Source: Lachnospiraceae bacterium | GTDB lineage: Bacteria; Bacillota; Clostridia; Lachnospirales; Lachnospiraceae | NCBI GenBank assembly: GCA_015056865.1 | Contig: SVFM01000014.1 | Coordinates: forward strand, 1-64,000 | DNA: 64,000 nt | Reading direction: 5' to 3' | In this document: positions 39,901 to 49,566 of the stretch, in pieces | Layout of the letters: each line of letters begins with the position of its first letter | How positions within the stretch are numbered: position 1 is the stretch's first letter | Notes under the pieces: model-generated | What the model was told of the DNA's origin: nothing | Databases searched by the model: none | The model's input: the letters and a program-made list of their open reading frames with translations, nothing else | Made by a program: the position numbers and the translations under genes

Positions 39901-40977
39901 TTACTGGATCTTAGCAGCCATTTCCTGGCTTTCTTCAGGAGAAAGAATGCCGGTGGTAATGTGGAAGGTGATGGATTCTCCACTCTGCAGGTATTTTTCC
40001 AGACCGTGCTCTTTGCAGTAGAGGTAACCCATGTGCTGAGCGGTTGCGGGCAGTACCATACCCATGGCATCTTCATCTTCTGTTCTGGCAATCCATCTGA
40101 CACCGAAGGGAAGCTCTTCGGGACGATGCTTCACATAGCATGCATAGCCATCCGGCATGAGCTGCATGGTGTGTGCATCGCCGTTTGCATCTGCATCGTA
40201 TTTACAGGTGAAGACGATTTCCGGTGCGTAAGACTGGGTCTCTTTATCTACAACATTCATGATAGAAGGATCCTGGTCCAGTTTGTCTAAGTAATCATTG
40301 GTTTTCTTTGCAAGCTGCGCAGGATAGTTATCCGGCACCTCGTGGTGCGCGGTGATATTCTCGGGTTTGGCAGTGTAGATCAGTCTGGAGCCGTCCACGG
40401 GACGATAGTTGATGTGGCAAAGGTAGAAGTACTCCAGAGGCATATCTTTACGGTTGTTGATGGTCATGGTCATCTCGATGGTGGAAGCATCCTCGTACAG
40501 TCTGCATTCCGGAATGAACTCGTAGTTGTGCTCAAAGGCACGCATATATCTGTAGACACCGCTTAAGGCAATGTATTTGCCCTTCTCATCTTCGCCGTTT
40601 AATACATAAACCTCAGAGTATTCTCCGATGGGAAGCTCACCGTGAGGGGTATGGGTATCAGCAGCTGTGGGATTGCCCATAGCGGTAAGACCGCAGTGCA
40701 TCAGGAAACAACCATAGCTTTCGCCGTAGAAGTCCTTGCATTTTAAGGGTTCTTTATAAATGGACTTCATTTTCATGTCATGTCCTAAAAACTCCATCTC
40801 CCAGATCATCTGTCCCATAAAAGGAAGCAGGGTAACGTATCCCTTGCTGTTTTGCAGGGTTACAGCCTCAATACCTGTGGAATATTTGAATGTGGCAGCG
40901 GAAAGTGTTGCATTTTCAATAATGGTTTTCTTTGCTTCTGAAAACTGCGGTTGGTATAAATTTACCTTAACGACCAT
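39901..40977 (-). CDS. DUF4432/aldose-1-epimerase-like family protein
   Basis: FMGQMIWEMEFLGHDMKMKS...YGCFLMHCGLTAMGNP; start ATG at 40977 with RBS. Confidence 0.65.
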   Translation of the reverse strand: MVVKVNLYQPQFSEAKKTIIENATLSAATFKYSTGIEAVTLQNSKGYVTLLPFMGQMIWEMEFLGHDMKMKSIYKEPLKCKDFYGESYGCFLMHCGLTAMGNPTAADTHTPHGELPIGEYSEVYVLNGEDEKGKYIALSGVYRYMRAFEHNYEFIPECRLYEDASTIEMTMTINNRKDMPLEYFYLCHINYRPVDGSRLIYTAKPENITAHHEVPDNYPAQLAKKTNDYLDKLDQDPSIMNVVDKETQSYAPEIVFTCKYDADANGDAHTMQLMPDGYACYVKHRPEELPFGVRWIARTEDEDAMGMVLPATAQHMGYLYCKEHGLEKYLQSGESITFHITTGILSPEESQEMAAKIQ

Positions 40978-41094
40978 GTTTTCGTCCTCCTGTTTTGATT
41001 TATCTCTTGGCGGTGAAACAACTGATAGAATCACCCTTGTAATAAGTATAAGCCCCGAAAGAGGCTTGTGCAAGCATATTTTGAGAAGTTTTTG

Positions 41095-41123
41095 TTGACA
41101 TCAAACTGTACTACATTTATAAT
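41095..41123 (+). promoter_or_regulatory. Consensus sigma-A promoter TTGACA-N17-TATAAT
   Basis: Perfect -35 (41095-41100) and -10 (41118-41123), spacer 17 nt. Confidence 0.85.
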
Positions 41124-41133
41124 ACAGTTAAGT

Positions 41134-41151
41134 GTATTACTAATATAATAC
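41134..41151. promoter_or_regulatory. Candidate operator of the GntR/YtrA regulator
   Basis: GTATTA-N6-TAATAC perfect inverted repeat between promoter and gene. Confidence 0.5.
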
Positions 41152-41180
41152 GGTTTGGCGTACATAGAAGAGAGGAAGAT

Positions 41181-41555
41181 ATGATTTCATTTGAAGATTT
41201 TTTGATGGAGGATGACAGTCCGATTTATCTGCAGATCATTCGGTATATCAAGAGAGGGATTGCAGCCGGAAACATCCGGCATCAGGAGGAGCTTCCCTCC
41301 AGGCGGGTGCTTTCCGCATTTTTGGGTGTCAATCCCAACACCATACAAAAAGCCTACCGGGTGTTGGAGGAGGAAGGTCTGATCAGCTCTCACAGCGGTG
41401 CTAAGAGCTGCATAGAGTTGGATGAAGCCAAAGCCCGAAAGGTCAGGCGGCAGCTGCTGGAAGGTGATACCGGAGACTGGATCAGATCCATGAAACAGAT
41501 GGGGGTATCACGCCAGGAAGCCATTGGTATGATGGAGCAGATGTGGGATTTGTGA
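41181..41555 (+). CDS. GntR family transcriptional regulator, YtrA subfamily
   Basis: DDSPIYLQIIRYIKRGIAAGNIRHQEELPSRRVLSAFLGVNPNTIQKAYRVLEEEGLI; short C-terminus. Confidence 0.92.
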   Translation: MISFEDFLMEDDSPIYLQIIRYIKRGIAAGNIRHQEELPSRRVLSAFLGVNPNTIQKAYRVLEEEGLISSHSGAKSCIELDEAKARKVRRQLLEGDTGDWIRSMKQMGVSRQEAIGMMEQMWDL

Positions 41556-41584
41556 TCCCAGGCATCAAGGGAAAGGAGTCCATA

Positions 41585-42325
41585 ATGAATAGAGCAAAAG
41601 GGAAATTATCAGTGCTTGGTTTACTGGTAAGAATATCAATTTATAAAGTGTTGACTGTGTTAGTCATTATGTCAATGGTGCAGGTGGCACTGTTTGCACG
41701 AGTATTACAAAGTACTGATGGGCAGCAGAAACTGTTTGAAAGCATGATCAGGGATAGTTATCTGTCTGTGATTTCACGGGTAGCCTTCTTGGCGCTGTGT
41801 TTGATATTGGTCTGGACGGACAGTGATAGAAGGGGATGTAAATCCAGCTATTTGCTAAAAAGGCTTTGTGTCAGCAGGCCGGGAATGTTTGCCCTCAGAA
41901 GTATTTATTATCTGGGATGTTTTGTGATTTTTGGAGCGGTACAGATCGGACTGGTGATCGGGATGTTCTTTTTGTACAGAAGAGGGCAGACGCCCGAGAC
42001 TCTTTCTCCTCAGGCTTTGTTTTTGGCCTTTTACCGCAATGATTTTTTGCATAGTCTGTTGCCCTTGGAGGAGACGGTCAGATGGATCAGAAATGGCTTT
42101 TTGCTGGTGTGCAGCAGTATGCAGATTGCTTGGTTTCAAACAGCACTGCATCCGGCAGGCAAGTGGATACCTGTGCTTTGGATATTGTATGTTGTAATGA
42201 CATTTCCTCAGGGGATTGGCAGTTTGGGAATGGATATTTTTACCATGGTGACAGCTGGTGTTTGTGTGGCTTTTATTTTGACAGAGGTGTTTGACTTGTG
42301 GGGGAGGGATCAACATGGAGCTTAA
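41585..42325 (+). CDS. Hydrophobic membrane protein, likely ABC exporter permease-like subunit
   Basis: Multiple TM segments, position in GntR/ABC operon. Confidence 0.55.
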   Translation: MNRAKGKLSVLGLLVRISIYKVLTVLVIMSMVQVALFARVLQSTDGQQKLFESMIRDSYLSVISRVAFLALCLILVWTDSDRRGCKSSYLLKRLCVSRPGMFALRSIYYLGCFVIFGAVQIGLVIGMFFLYRRGQTPETLSPQALFLAFYRNDFLHSLLPLEETVRWIRNGFLLVCSSMQIAWFQTALHPAGKWIPVLWILYVVMTFPQGIGSLGMDIFTMVTAGVCVAFILTEVFDLWGRDQHGA

Positions 42326-42821
42326 AGATAGGATCCATAGGTGGTTGGCATATGAGCCACCGGGCTATGCCAGTCGGAGAGAATTTAACTTACTTTGGGT
42401 ATGGTTTGGAATCAGTGTATTGTATAGCTTTCAATTTTTCTTAAGACTGCTTAGTGAATATAACGGATTGTTTGTGTACGTCTATCAAATGGGGTATACG
42501 AAGCTGGTTATGCGGGAGGATGCAGTGATGCCGCCTTTCGGAGAGGTGCTGGGCAGTGGAGCGTCTGGATTTGCCATAGGAATGTGGATAACGGTGTGCT
42601 TTATTGGATACCGGTACTTATATCATTTTCGAGGCAGCAAGAGCATCTATCTGATGCGCCGGATGAAAAAGAGAAGTCTGCTGTGGAAAAATTGTCTATT
42701 AGTTCCTTTGGGAGAGGCTGCAGGGTTTGCTGTGACAGGAATCCTTTTGAGATTGTTATACACGGGCATTTATCTGTTGGTTACACCGGGAAAGTGTCTG
42801 ACATCGGTATGGTGGCGTTAA
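42315..42821 (+). CDS. Hydrophobic membrane protein, likely second ABC exporter membrane subunit
   Basis: TM segments, overlaps the preceding gene by a few nt. Confidence 0.5.
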   Translation: MELKDRIHRWLAYEPPGYASRREFNLLWVWFGISVLYSFQFFLRLLSEYNGLFVYVYQMGYTKLVMREDAVMPPFGEVLGSGASGFAIGMWITVCFIGYRYLYHFRGSKSIYLMRRMKKRSLLWKNCLLVPLGEAAGFAVTGILLRLLYTGIYLLVTPGKCLTSVWWR

Positions 42822-42836
42822 AGAAAGGAGAAGGGG

Positions 42837-43586
42837 ATGTTAAAGATATACGACGTGAGCAAATTTTATAGAGGTCAACTGCGGACAACGGATGCGTTGA
42901 CCGGGGTCAGCCTGGAGCTGCCAAGGGGAGAGATCGTAGGAATATTTGGAGAGAATGGAGCCGGAAAAACTACGTTGCTGAAATGTATACTGGGGTATTT
43001 GAACTATCAGGGGCAGATCACTCTGGACGGGCAGCCTATCACCAGAAAAAACATAGAAAAAATTTCTTTTGCAACCTGTGAACATTCCTTTTTCCCGGGA
43101 CTTACGGCCAAGGGGCACAGGGAGTTTTACAAAATGCATTTTGAAGGATTTCGAGAAAAACGTTTTGACGCATTGATGGAGTTTTTTGACCTGCCGGATC
43201 ATAAGCCTCTTCGAGCTTTTTCCACCGGCCAGAAGAATCAATTCGAGGTGATTCAGGCCCTTTGTCAAGGAGCGGATTATATTCTGATGGATGAGCCTTT
43301 TGCAGGGAATGACTTGTTTAACAGAGAGGATTTTTATAAGGTGCTTCTGGGGATATTGGAGCCTCAGGAGACAGTGTTGATCGCTACCCATCTCATTGAG
43401 GAGGTAGAGCATCTGATCAGCAGAGCGGTACTTATCCGACGGGGAAAAGTGGTTGGAGATGTGCAGACAGAAGATCTGGAGGAAGAGGGAAGAACTTTGG
43501 TGGATTATGTAAAGGAAACCTACCATTACAGACGGGACCGGGTGAGCAGTGCTTTGGAAAAGTTGACCGGCCAGGAAGAGAGGTGA
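42837..43586 (+). CDS. ABC transporter ATP-binding protein
   Basis: GIFGENGAGKTTLLKCILGY Walker A; AFSTGQKNQFEVIQAL signature; YILMDEPFAGND Walker B. Confidence 0.92.
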   Translation: MLKIYDVSKFYRGQLRTTDALTGVSLELPRGEIVGIFGENGAGKTTLLKCILGYLNYQGQITLDGQPITRKNIEKISFATCEHSFFPGLTAKGHREFYKMHFEGFREKRFDALMEFFDLPDHKPLRAFSTGQKNQFEVIQALCQGADYILMDEPFAGNDLFNREDFYKVLLGILEPQETVLIATHLIEEVEHLISRAVLIRRGKVVGDVQTEDLEEEGRTLVDYVKETYHYRRDRVSSALEKLTGQEER

Positions 43587-43593
43587 ACAGCCC

Positions 43594-44958
43594 ATGAAGA
43601 AGGCCTTGATTTTGTGCATTATTCTGGTGATTTTGTCGGGAACTTTGGTGGTGTCAGCGGCCGGACTGGTTGACAAGGAAAAAGAGAGCATAGTGATTAC
43701 CCAGCAAACTCTGCGGGGGGACCAGCAGGCAGCAGAAGGATGGCAGCTGGAGACAGTGAGTCATTGCGGATATAAACTGAATTGGACGACTACCTTTGCT
43801 GCTGATGATACAGGTGCAGCGACTACGGTGTTTTGTTTTAAGCCTGAGGGAGAGTTCACACGGCCGGTTGACCGGAAGGACGAAGTCACTTTGTATACAG
43901 AGACCGGATTTGGCGTCGGCGGGAACGTTAACTTGAGCGGTGTGGCGCACAGTGATGTATTCAGAGAGATAGCACAGCGCACTTCGGCAGGGGAGACAAG
44001 GACAGAACAAATTTCTCTGGAAGACTATTATACCTATTACCCTCTTACCCTGACCCTGGACGGAAAATATATTCTGGACATAAGAGCTTTTGATGAGGTT
44101 GAGGAGAGTAAGGCGTTGCAGGACGTGATACAGATCCCAGTGCATTCTCAGGAAAAGCTGGAAATGTCGGTCAGCAAGAATAAGGACGGTCAGATCGTAT
44201 CTATCGAATGTAATTCTGTGGATGGGTGGATGGAGACCAATACCCATGGCGTGTTTCCAGAAGAAGGCTGCTACTTTGTGTGTACTCCGACCTATTGGGA
44301 CGGAGAGGCCACAACTCACATTGCAGGCGCCCAAAATGCTATTTACTATATGCCTATCCGTTTGACGCAAAGCAGGGAGATGGTGGGCTTTGACCAGATC
44401 TTTAAGGTGTATGAACTGCAGGAGGATTGTATTGCAGTGGATATGCAGATGGACCAGGCGGGCAATCTGCTGTTGCTTACCAAAGAAAATGACCTGTTGG
44501 TACTGAATGTATATGAACCTTTGGAACAAGAGGGTGAACTGAAAAAGCTTCATACAACGGAACTTATTCCCATGGAGGAAGACTATTATGACCGAATGAC
44601 AATGACTCAGGGCAGTACATTGATCACCTTGAGTAGCGGTGCCTTTTGTCTGCTGACATCCCAAGGGAAGGGGGATTATGAAGTTACACTGCGTGGGAAG
44701 TTAGATCCGGACGGGGAATTGTGCAAGCATTTGCTGGAATACGAAACCTTTGCTTATGATGGAAAGCGTCTTGCAATAGCCTCTTATGAAGCTGGGGGAT
44801 TGCCTGATAACAGCATTTATCTGGCTGTTTACGGGGAGAAGGGACTGGAGTACGTAGGTTTTTACCATCATAGTGGAGATCTGAGCAGCAGTGGATCGGA
44901 TTGGTATCTGCTCATGGGCTATCGAAACAAAGAAAATTTGAAGTTGTGGAAGGAATAA
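43594..44958 (+). CDS. Secreted/exported protein of unknown function linked to ABC exporter
   Basis: Signal peptide MKKALILCIILVILSGTLVVSAAG; no recognised domain. Confidence 0.55.
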   Translation: MKKALILCIILVILSGTLVVSAAGLVDKEKESIVITQQTLRGDQQAAEGWQLETVSHCGYKLNWTTTFAADDTGAATTVFCFKPEGEFTRPVDRKDEVTLYTETGFGVGGNVNLSGVAHSDVFREIAQRTSAGETRTEQISLEDYYTYYPLTLTLDGKYILDIRAFDEVEESKALQDVIQIPVHSQEKLEMSVSKNKDGQIVSIECNSVDGWMETNTHGVFPEEGCYFVCTPTYWDGEATTHIAGAQNAIYYMPIRLTQSREMVGFDQIFKVYELQEDCIAVDMQMDQAGNLLLLTKENDLLVLNVYEPLEQEGELKKLHTTELIPMEEDYYDRMTMTQGSTLITLSSGAFCLLTSQGKGDYEVTLRGKLDPDGELCKHLLEYETFAYDGKRLAIASYEAGGLPDNSIYLAVYGEKGLEYVGFYHHSGDLSSSGSDWYLLMGYRNKENLKLWKE

Positions 44959-44964
44959 TTGAGA

Positions 44965-45027
44965 GGCTGGCGCCTTGGAATAAAAGCGGGCCTCTGGCGC
45001 CCCAGCTTTTATTCCAAAGCGCCGGCC
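44965..45027. terminator. Long bidirectional hairpin between convergent genes
   Basis: GGCTGGCGCCTTGGAATAAAAGC ... GCTTTTATTCCAAAGCGCCGGCC, 23-nt arms with few mismatches. Confidence 0.7.
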
Positions 45028-45029
45028 GC

Positions 45030-45911
45030 TTAATGTTTTATCAGTTTAAAATTACCGTAGGTCTCATTTACACTCTCGCAGAAAGAGAAGGTGTTGTCGT
45101 ACTTGTCGATGATGTTCTTAAAATCTACAATCTGATGTTTATTTACCACGCACAATAAAACGGTTTTAGAGGAGTTGGTGTAGGCGCCCTGAGCTTCTAT
45201 TTTTGTGGCACCGTGCTTTAAAATATGAGTCAAGTCTTCCGAAATCTGGTTTGGGTGTGTGGTGATCACTGTGAATTTATAGGCAGTTTTTGCACCTTGG
45301 ATAATGTAGTTTCCTACAAAATTGGACACAAAGCAATAGGTAATACAAAGGGCCACCGGCTTATAGTCCAGAAAGCCCTGATCTGAGTACACTAACAGGG
45401 ATACGCCTGCGATGATGGCATTGAGGATAAAGGTAACCATGAAAAAATTGGTATTTGGCCGTATTTTGTTGATGTATTTTGAGACCAGTTCCATTCCGCC
45501 GCTGGCAGAATGGTATTTCAGGCAGATGCCACTGACAAAGCCACTGATGACCCCGCTTATAATGGCAGGAAATATGGTGTCATGTCCCTGGGCATCGTAC
45601 TTTAGCTGCTCCAGCCCCATCTGTTGCAGAAGAAGGTAGGAAAAAGAATAAATCAAAGTAAATATCAGGGATTTTACCGCATATTTTTTCTCTACAAGAA
45701 AGTAGGCCAGGACACAGAGCGGAATGTTGATGAGGATCGACATATAGCTGATACTGAATCCGGTTTTGTATTGTATCATGGTGGCGATACCGTTCAGGCC
45801 TGCCGGTGCAAAATTGTTAACCACAATAAAAATGTGATAGTTGAAGGCCAATAGTAAAGCCATTAAAATAATGATTATGTAGGAAAAAGCGCCTTTTGAT
45901 AATTTTTTCAT
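45030..45911 (-). CDS. YitT family membrane protein (DUF161/DUF2179)
   Basis: FNYHIFIVVNNFAPAGLNGIATMIQYKTGFSISYMSILINIPL; C-terminal DUF2179. Confidence 0.85.
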   Translation of the reverse strand: MKKLSKGAFSYIIIILMALLLAFNYHIFIVVNNFAPAGLNGIATMIQYKTGFSISYMSILINIPLCVLAYFLVEKKYAVKSLIFTLIYSFSYLLLQQMGLEQLKYDAQGHDTIFPAIISGVISGFVSGICLKYHSASGGMELVSKYINKIRPNTNFFMVTFILNAIIAGVSLLVYSDQGFLDYKPVALCITYCFVSNFVGNYIIQGAKTAYKFTVITTHPNQISEDLTHILKHGATKIEAQGAYTNSSKTVLLCVVNKHQIVDFKNIIDKYDNTFSFCESVNETYGNFKLIKH

Positions 45912-45943
45912 GTTGTCCTCTTAAGCAGTATTAGTATTTGTAG

Positions 45944-45987
45944 TATTTACAGGAACAGTATAGTATACTAAAATGGATTTGAAAAAC
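45944..45987 (-). promoter_or_regulatory. Shared promoter element, copy 1
   Basis: TATTTACAGGAACAGTATA-N16-TTGAAAAAC, identical halves and spacing to copy 2 at 48233. Confidence 0.8.
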
Positions 45988-46035
45988 AAATGTTTTTAAT
46001 ACATATCATCAGAAATAATGATAAGGGAGAAGAGG

Positions 46036-46929
46036 ATGGACATACGAAGTATCAGGACATTTGTGAAGGTGGCAGAACTGAAAAGCTTCACGAAGGCAGC
46101 CGAAAAAATGAATTATGTGCAATCTACGGTGACGATGCAGATACAGCAGTTGGAGAAAGAATTGGGATACCCACTTTTTGACAGGATAGGCAAACGGATT
46201 TCCTTAACCTCTCTGGGGCAGGAATTTTTGATATATGCTTATGAAATATTGAATGTGGTGGAGCGGGCCGAGAATGTTGGCAGGAATACAGAAAATATCC
46301 GGGGAACCTTGCGGGTAGGGGTGACGGAATCTTTGATGTTTGGCGTATTGCTGGAACTATTGCCTACGTTTAAGGAAAAGTTCAGGTATCTGGACTTAAG
46401 TCTGAAAACGGGGCATATGACGGAGTTGTTGGAGGAATTGAAGCAGAATCGGCTGGATATGGTTTATGTTTCTGCAAGCCTTAACACAGATCCGGACCTT
46501 TGCTGTTATTATACCCATAAGGAGCACATGGTATTTTTGTGTGGGCCAGGTCACAGCTTGGCCACCCAAAGAAACATTCCTTTACAGGATTTGTTAAGCT
46601 ATGAGTTTTTGGTAACGGAGCGAGAAGGGATTTGTTATGGAAGATTGCGCGAATTGGTAGCCCGGTACAATGCTGTACTCAAGGCTTCCGTGGAGTTGGA
46701 TAGTGTATTTGTGATCACGGAGTTGGTAAAGAGAGGTATGGGACTTGCTTTTTTGCCGGAATATGCGGTTCAAAGGCAGCTGGAGGAAGGCACATTGGTA
46801 AAGCCGGATGTAAATATCGAACCTCAGACCTATTACAGTCAGATCCTTTGTCATAAAAGCAGGTGGATCTCTCCGTTTATGGATGGGTTGATTCGGATGA
46901 TAAAAGAGGTGCGGCCGGAAGAAGAGTGA
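46036..46929 (+). CDS. LysR family transcriptional regulator
   Basis: MDIRSIRTFVKVAELKSFTKAAEKMNYVQSTVTMQIQQLEKELGYPLFDRIGKRISLTSLGQEFL. Confidence 0.92.
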   Translation: MDIRSIRTFVKVAELKSFTKAAEKMNYVQSTVTMQIQQLEKELGYPLFDRIGKRISLTSLGQEFLIYAYEILNVVERAENVGRNTENIRGTLRVGVTESLMFGVLLELLPTFKEKFRYLDLSLKTGHMTELLEELKQNRLDMVYVSASLNTDPDLCCYYTHKEHMVFLCGPGHSLATQRNIPLQDLLSYEFLVTEREGICYGRLRELVARYNAVLKASVELDSVFVITELVKRGMGLAFLPEYAVQRQLEEGTLVKPDVNIEPQTYYSQILCHKSRWISPFMDGLIRMIKEVRPEEE

Positions 46930-46938
46930 TAGGCAAAT

Positions 46939-46972
46939 AAAAAGGGCTCCCACAAGGGGATGCCCTTTTTCA
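46939..46972. terminator. Terminator hairpin
   Basis: AAAAAGGGCTCCC-ACAA-GGGGATGCCCTTTTT between convergent genes. Confidence 0.75.
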
Positions 46973-46973
46973 A

Positions 46974-48212
46974 TTAGCGATCATACACACCTTCATTTAA
47001 GTAGAGCAAAAGTTCCTCTTTGCTCATATCATTAATGCCAAGGTAGGTAAGATTATATCTGCTCTCAGCAAAGAAACTCTTCTTGTGCATGGCACCTGCC
47101 AGAGTGATCATGGAGTCGATGATAGGGGTGGGTACACCATACTGTACGCCAAGATCGTGATAAATCTTACAGCCAATAGGAACATCCTCCGTCATGTAGC
47201 GGTGGTGGATCGTGTTGGGACCGGTGTTGCCTTCGTTGGAGGGCTGGTCAAGAGGGAATACTACATTGTCATTGCCATTTTCATCCAGGCCCATGTACTC
47301 TTGTGTTAATACGCTACGGCGAGAGAAGAACATTTCATATTTGTACTCAGGACAGCCTACGCCGATGGCTTTTGCCAAGGCAATTTCTTCATTGTAGAAC
47401 TGATACTGCACTTCGCAGATGGAAGGGCAAAGTCCGTGAGAGTACATGGAATAGGTGGTTCTGTCATGACCGCAGAAGATCACGCCCCAGTTTTCCATGG
47501 TGGATACGCCCAGCACGGTTGCAGGTACGTGGATTACCGGGTTGACGTTAGCGAAGTCCACATCCAATACAGTGTTTGCTTTGGCAGGGCCGTCTCCCAG
47601 TGTCACGGCATCCATGCAGGGAAGATATTTGGAGGACTCCAGGAAGGCATCCGTATCGGTCATGGGCAGTGCAGCGCCTCTGAGTGTGATGGCTCTGTAT
47701 TTAGCTCCCACGTGAGGGAACTGGAATTTGCCGATACTTTCAATGCGGGTACCGTAGGGAGCAGAAGACCAGCCTCCTACAATGACCTTTTTGGTGCATC
47801 CCATTTCCCGCATTAGGCGGCGCAGCAGGAGACAGGCAAAGTTATCTGTAAAAATATGAATGACTTGTCCATCCTCCAGATAAGGGATCAGTGCTCGGAA
47901 AGTGGGTTCGTGTCCCCAGGAACCCATGGCAATAATGATCTGGCCGGCGCCTTTTACGGCAGCGGCGATGTCAGTGGTCACAAGATCCAGAAATGCCCGG
48001 CCGGAACGCTCAAAGCAATATTTGTTGCGCTGTACGCCGTCCAATAAAATCCCCGTCTTGTCCAGATCCTTCAGAGATGCAGCGGCAAAAGGCATGGCAT
48101 CCCACAGTCTGACTTCTTTTCCTGCAAGTTTGATATCTGCAGCGCAGGTCTTACCTACAGCCCCACCACCCAGAACAGCGATGGGCATATCTTTTAAATA
48201 TTCCATACTCAT
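46974..48212 (-). CDS. NAD/NADP octopine/nopaline dehydrogenase family protein
   Basis: MPIAVLGGGAVGKTCAADIKLAGKEVRLWD Rossmann motif; overall opine dehydrogenase layout. Confidence 0.8.
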   Translation of the reverse strand: MSMEYLKDMPIAVLGGGAVGKTCAADIKLAGKEVRLWDAMPFAAASLKDLDKTGILLDGVQRNKYCFERSGRAFLDLVTTDIAAAVKGAGQIIIAMGSWGHEPTFRALIPYLEDGQVIHIFTDNFACLLLRRLMREMGCTKKVIVGGWSSAPYGTRIESIGKFQFPHVGAKYRAITLRGAALPMTDTDAFLESSKYLPCMDAVTLGDGPAKANTVLDVDFANVNPVIHVPATVLGVSTMENWGVIFCGHDRTTYSMYSHGLCPSICEVQYQFYNEEIALAKAIGVGCPEYKYEMFFSRRSVLTQEYMGLDENGNDNVVFPLDQPSNEGNTGPNTIHHRYMTEDVPIGCKIYHDLGVQYGVPTPIIDSMITLAGAMHKKSFFAESRYNLTYLGINDMSKEELLLYLNEGVYDR

Positions 48213-48232
48213 AACAAAAGCTCCTTTTTTTA

Positions 48233-48276
48233 TATTTACAGGAACAGTATAAGGTATGGGAATGATGTTGAAAAAC
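48233..48276 (-). promoter_or_regulatory. Shared promoter element, copy 2
   Basis: TATTTACAGGAACAGTATA-N16-TTGAAAAAC upstream of opine dehydrogenase-like gene. Confidence 0.8.
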
Positions 48277-48318
48277 GATTATTTTCAATTGCTGTTATCG
48301 AAATAAACGATAACTGAA

Positions 48319-49566
48319 TTATTTACGAAGCAATTGCTTTGGTGCATACAGATGTCTGGGCACACCGTTTACCATGATGGGTTGTAACTCGCCTTGAATC
48401 AGGGGAGTGACGTAGGTCATGAATTCTTTTGTCACATCAGCATTGGCTTCATCGATCCATTCCAGAGGAACGCATTGCTCGCCGTTGGCGATCTGGTGGA
48501 TATCCTTTAGTGCTGTTTCGCAGCGGTAAGGAGAATCGGATATTCTCTGGAAGGTCACCATTTGACCGGTCTGGCCGTCCAAAGCGGCTTTTGCTGCAGC
48601 ACTTCCGGCCAGGAAAGCTTCCTGGATATCTGTCAGGGAGGCCAGATGGGAACCTGCTCTCTGAAGAATATTCAGCTCCATAGCCCGGGATTTGCAGCCC
48701 AGCTGGGCGGTCAGATAGTTTGCTAGATAAGTGGCAGTGCCGGTCAGCTGTTTATGGCCAAATACGTCCACATAATCAATATCAGCTCCCAATTCGCATA
48801 CATAGCGGCCGTCTGCCACACGGATGCCCTCGGAAACAGCAACCACGATGGTGGATTTGATGGCAAGGAGTTGGCTGATTTTGGCCTTAAAGTCTTCAAT
48901 ATCAAAAATGCTTTCCGGCAGATAGATCAGGTCGGGACCTTCACAATCCTCGCCCCGGCAAAGGGCAGTGGCACCTGTGAGCCAGCCGGCATTGCGGCCC
49001 ATGATCTCCACCACTGTAACGGAACCCTTGGCGGGGGCCTGACAGATGGTGTCCCGGAGGATTTCCTTCATGGATACAGCAATATATTTGGCAGCACTTC
49101 CAAAACCCGGTGTATGGTCAGTCAAAGGCAGATCATTGTCTACGGTCTTGGGACAGCCGATAAACTTGGTGGGATGACCGATCACGGCGGCATAATCAGA
49201 CAGCTTCTGGATGGTGTCCATGGAATCATTGCCGCCGATGTAGATAAAAGCACCAATATCTAACCGGTCCAGAATAGCAAATATTTTGTCATACACAGCA
49301 GAATCTTTTTTGAAATCCGGTAATTTATATCGGCAGGAGCCTAAAAAGGAGGCGGGGGTGCGTTTTAATAATTCCTCGTCAAGCTGACAGCGGATATGCT
49401 CTGATAAATCGATATATTGTTCTTCCAGCAGTCCCTGTATGCCGCGGAGCATACCGTAGACTTTGGAAACGCCCATGTCAACAGCACAGCGATATACACC
49501 GGCAAGACTGGCATTGATGGCAGCTGTGGGGCCGCCGGATTGTCCTACAATCACGTTATTTCTCAT
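48319..49566 (-). CDS. 6-phosphofructokinase, probably PPi-dependent type
   Basis: VGQSGGPTAAINASLAG; GGNDSMDT and PKTVDNDL residues fit PPi-type enzymes. Confidence 0.85.
   Translation of the reverse strand: MRNNVIVGQSGGPTAAINASLAGVYRCAVDMGVSKVYGMLRGIQGLLEEQYIDLSEHIRCQLDEELLKRTPASFLGSCRYKLPDFKKDSAVYDKIFAILDRLDIGAFIYIGGNDSMDTIQKLSDYAAVIGHPTKFIGCPKTVDNDLPLTDHTPGFGSAAKYIAVSMKEILRDTICQAPAKGSVTVVEIMGRNAGWLTGATALCRGEDCEGPDLIYLPESIFDIEDFKAKISQLLAIKSTIVVAVSEGIRVADGRYVCELGADIDYVDVFGHKQLTGTATYLANYLTAQLGCKSRAMELNILQRAGSHLASLTDIQEAFLAGSAAAKAALDGQTGQMVTFQRISDSPYRCETALKDIHQIANGEQCVPLEWIDEANADVTKEFMTYVTPLIQGELQPIMVNGVPRHLYAPKQLLRK

Noticed and set aside
42840-43691. 283-aa minus-strand ORF
   Set aside because: Antisense to the ABC ATPase gene with full motifs.
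43654-44664. 336-aa minus-strand ORF
   Set aside because: Antisense to a signal-peptide-bearing gene in a clear operon; composition not protein-like.
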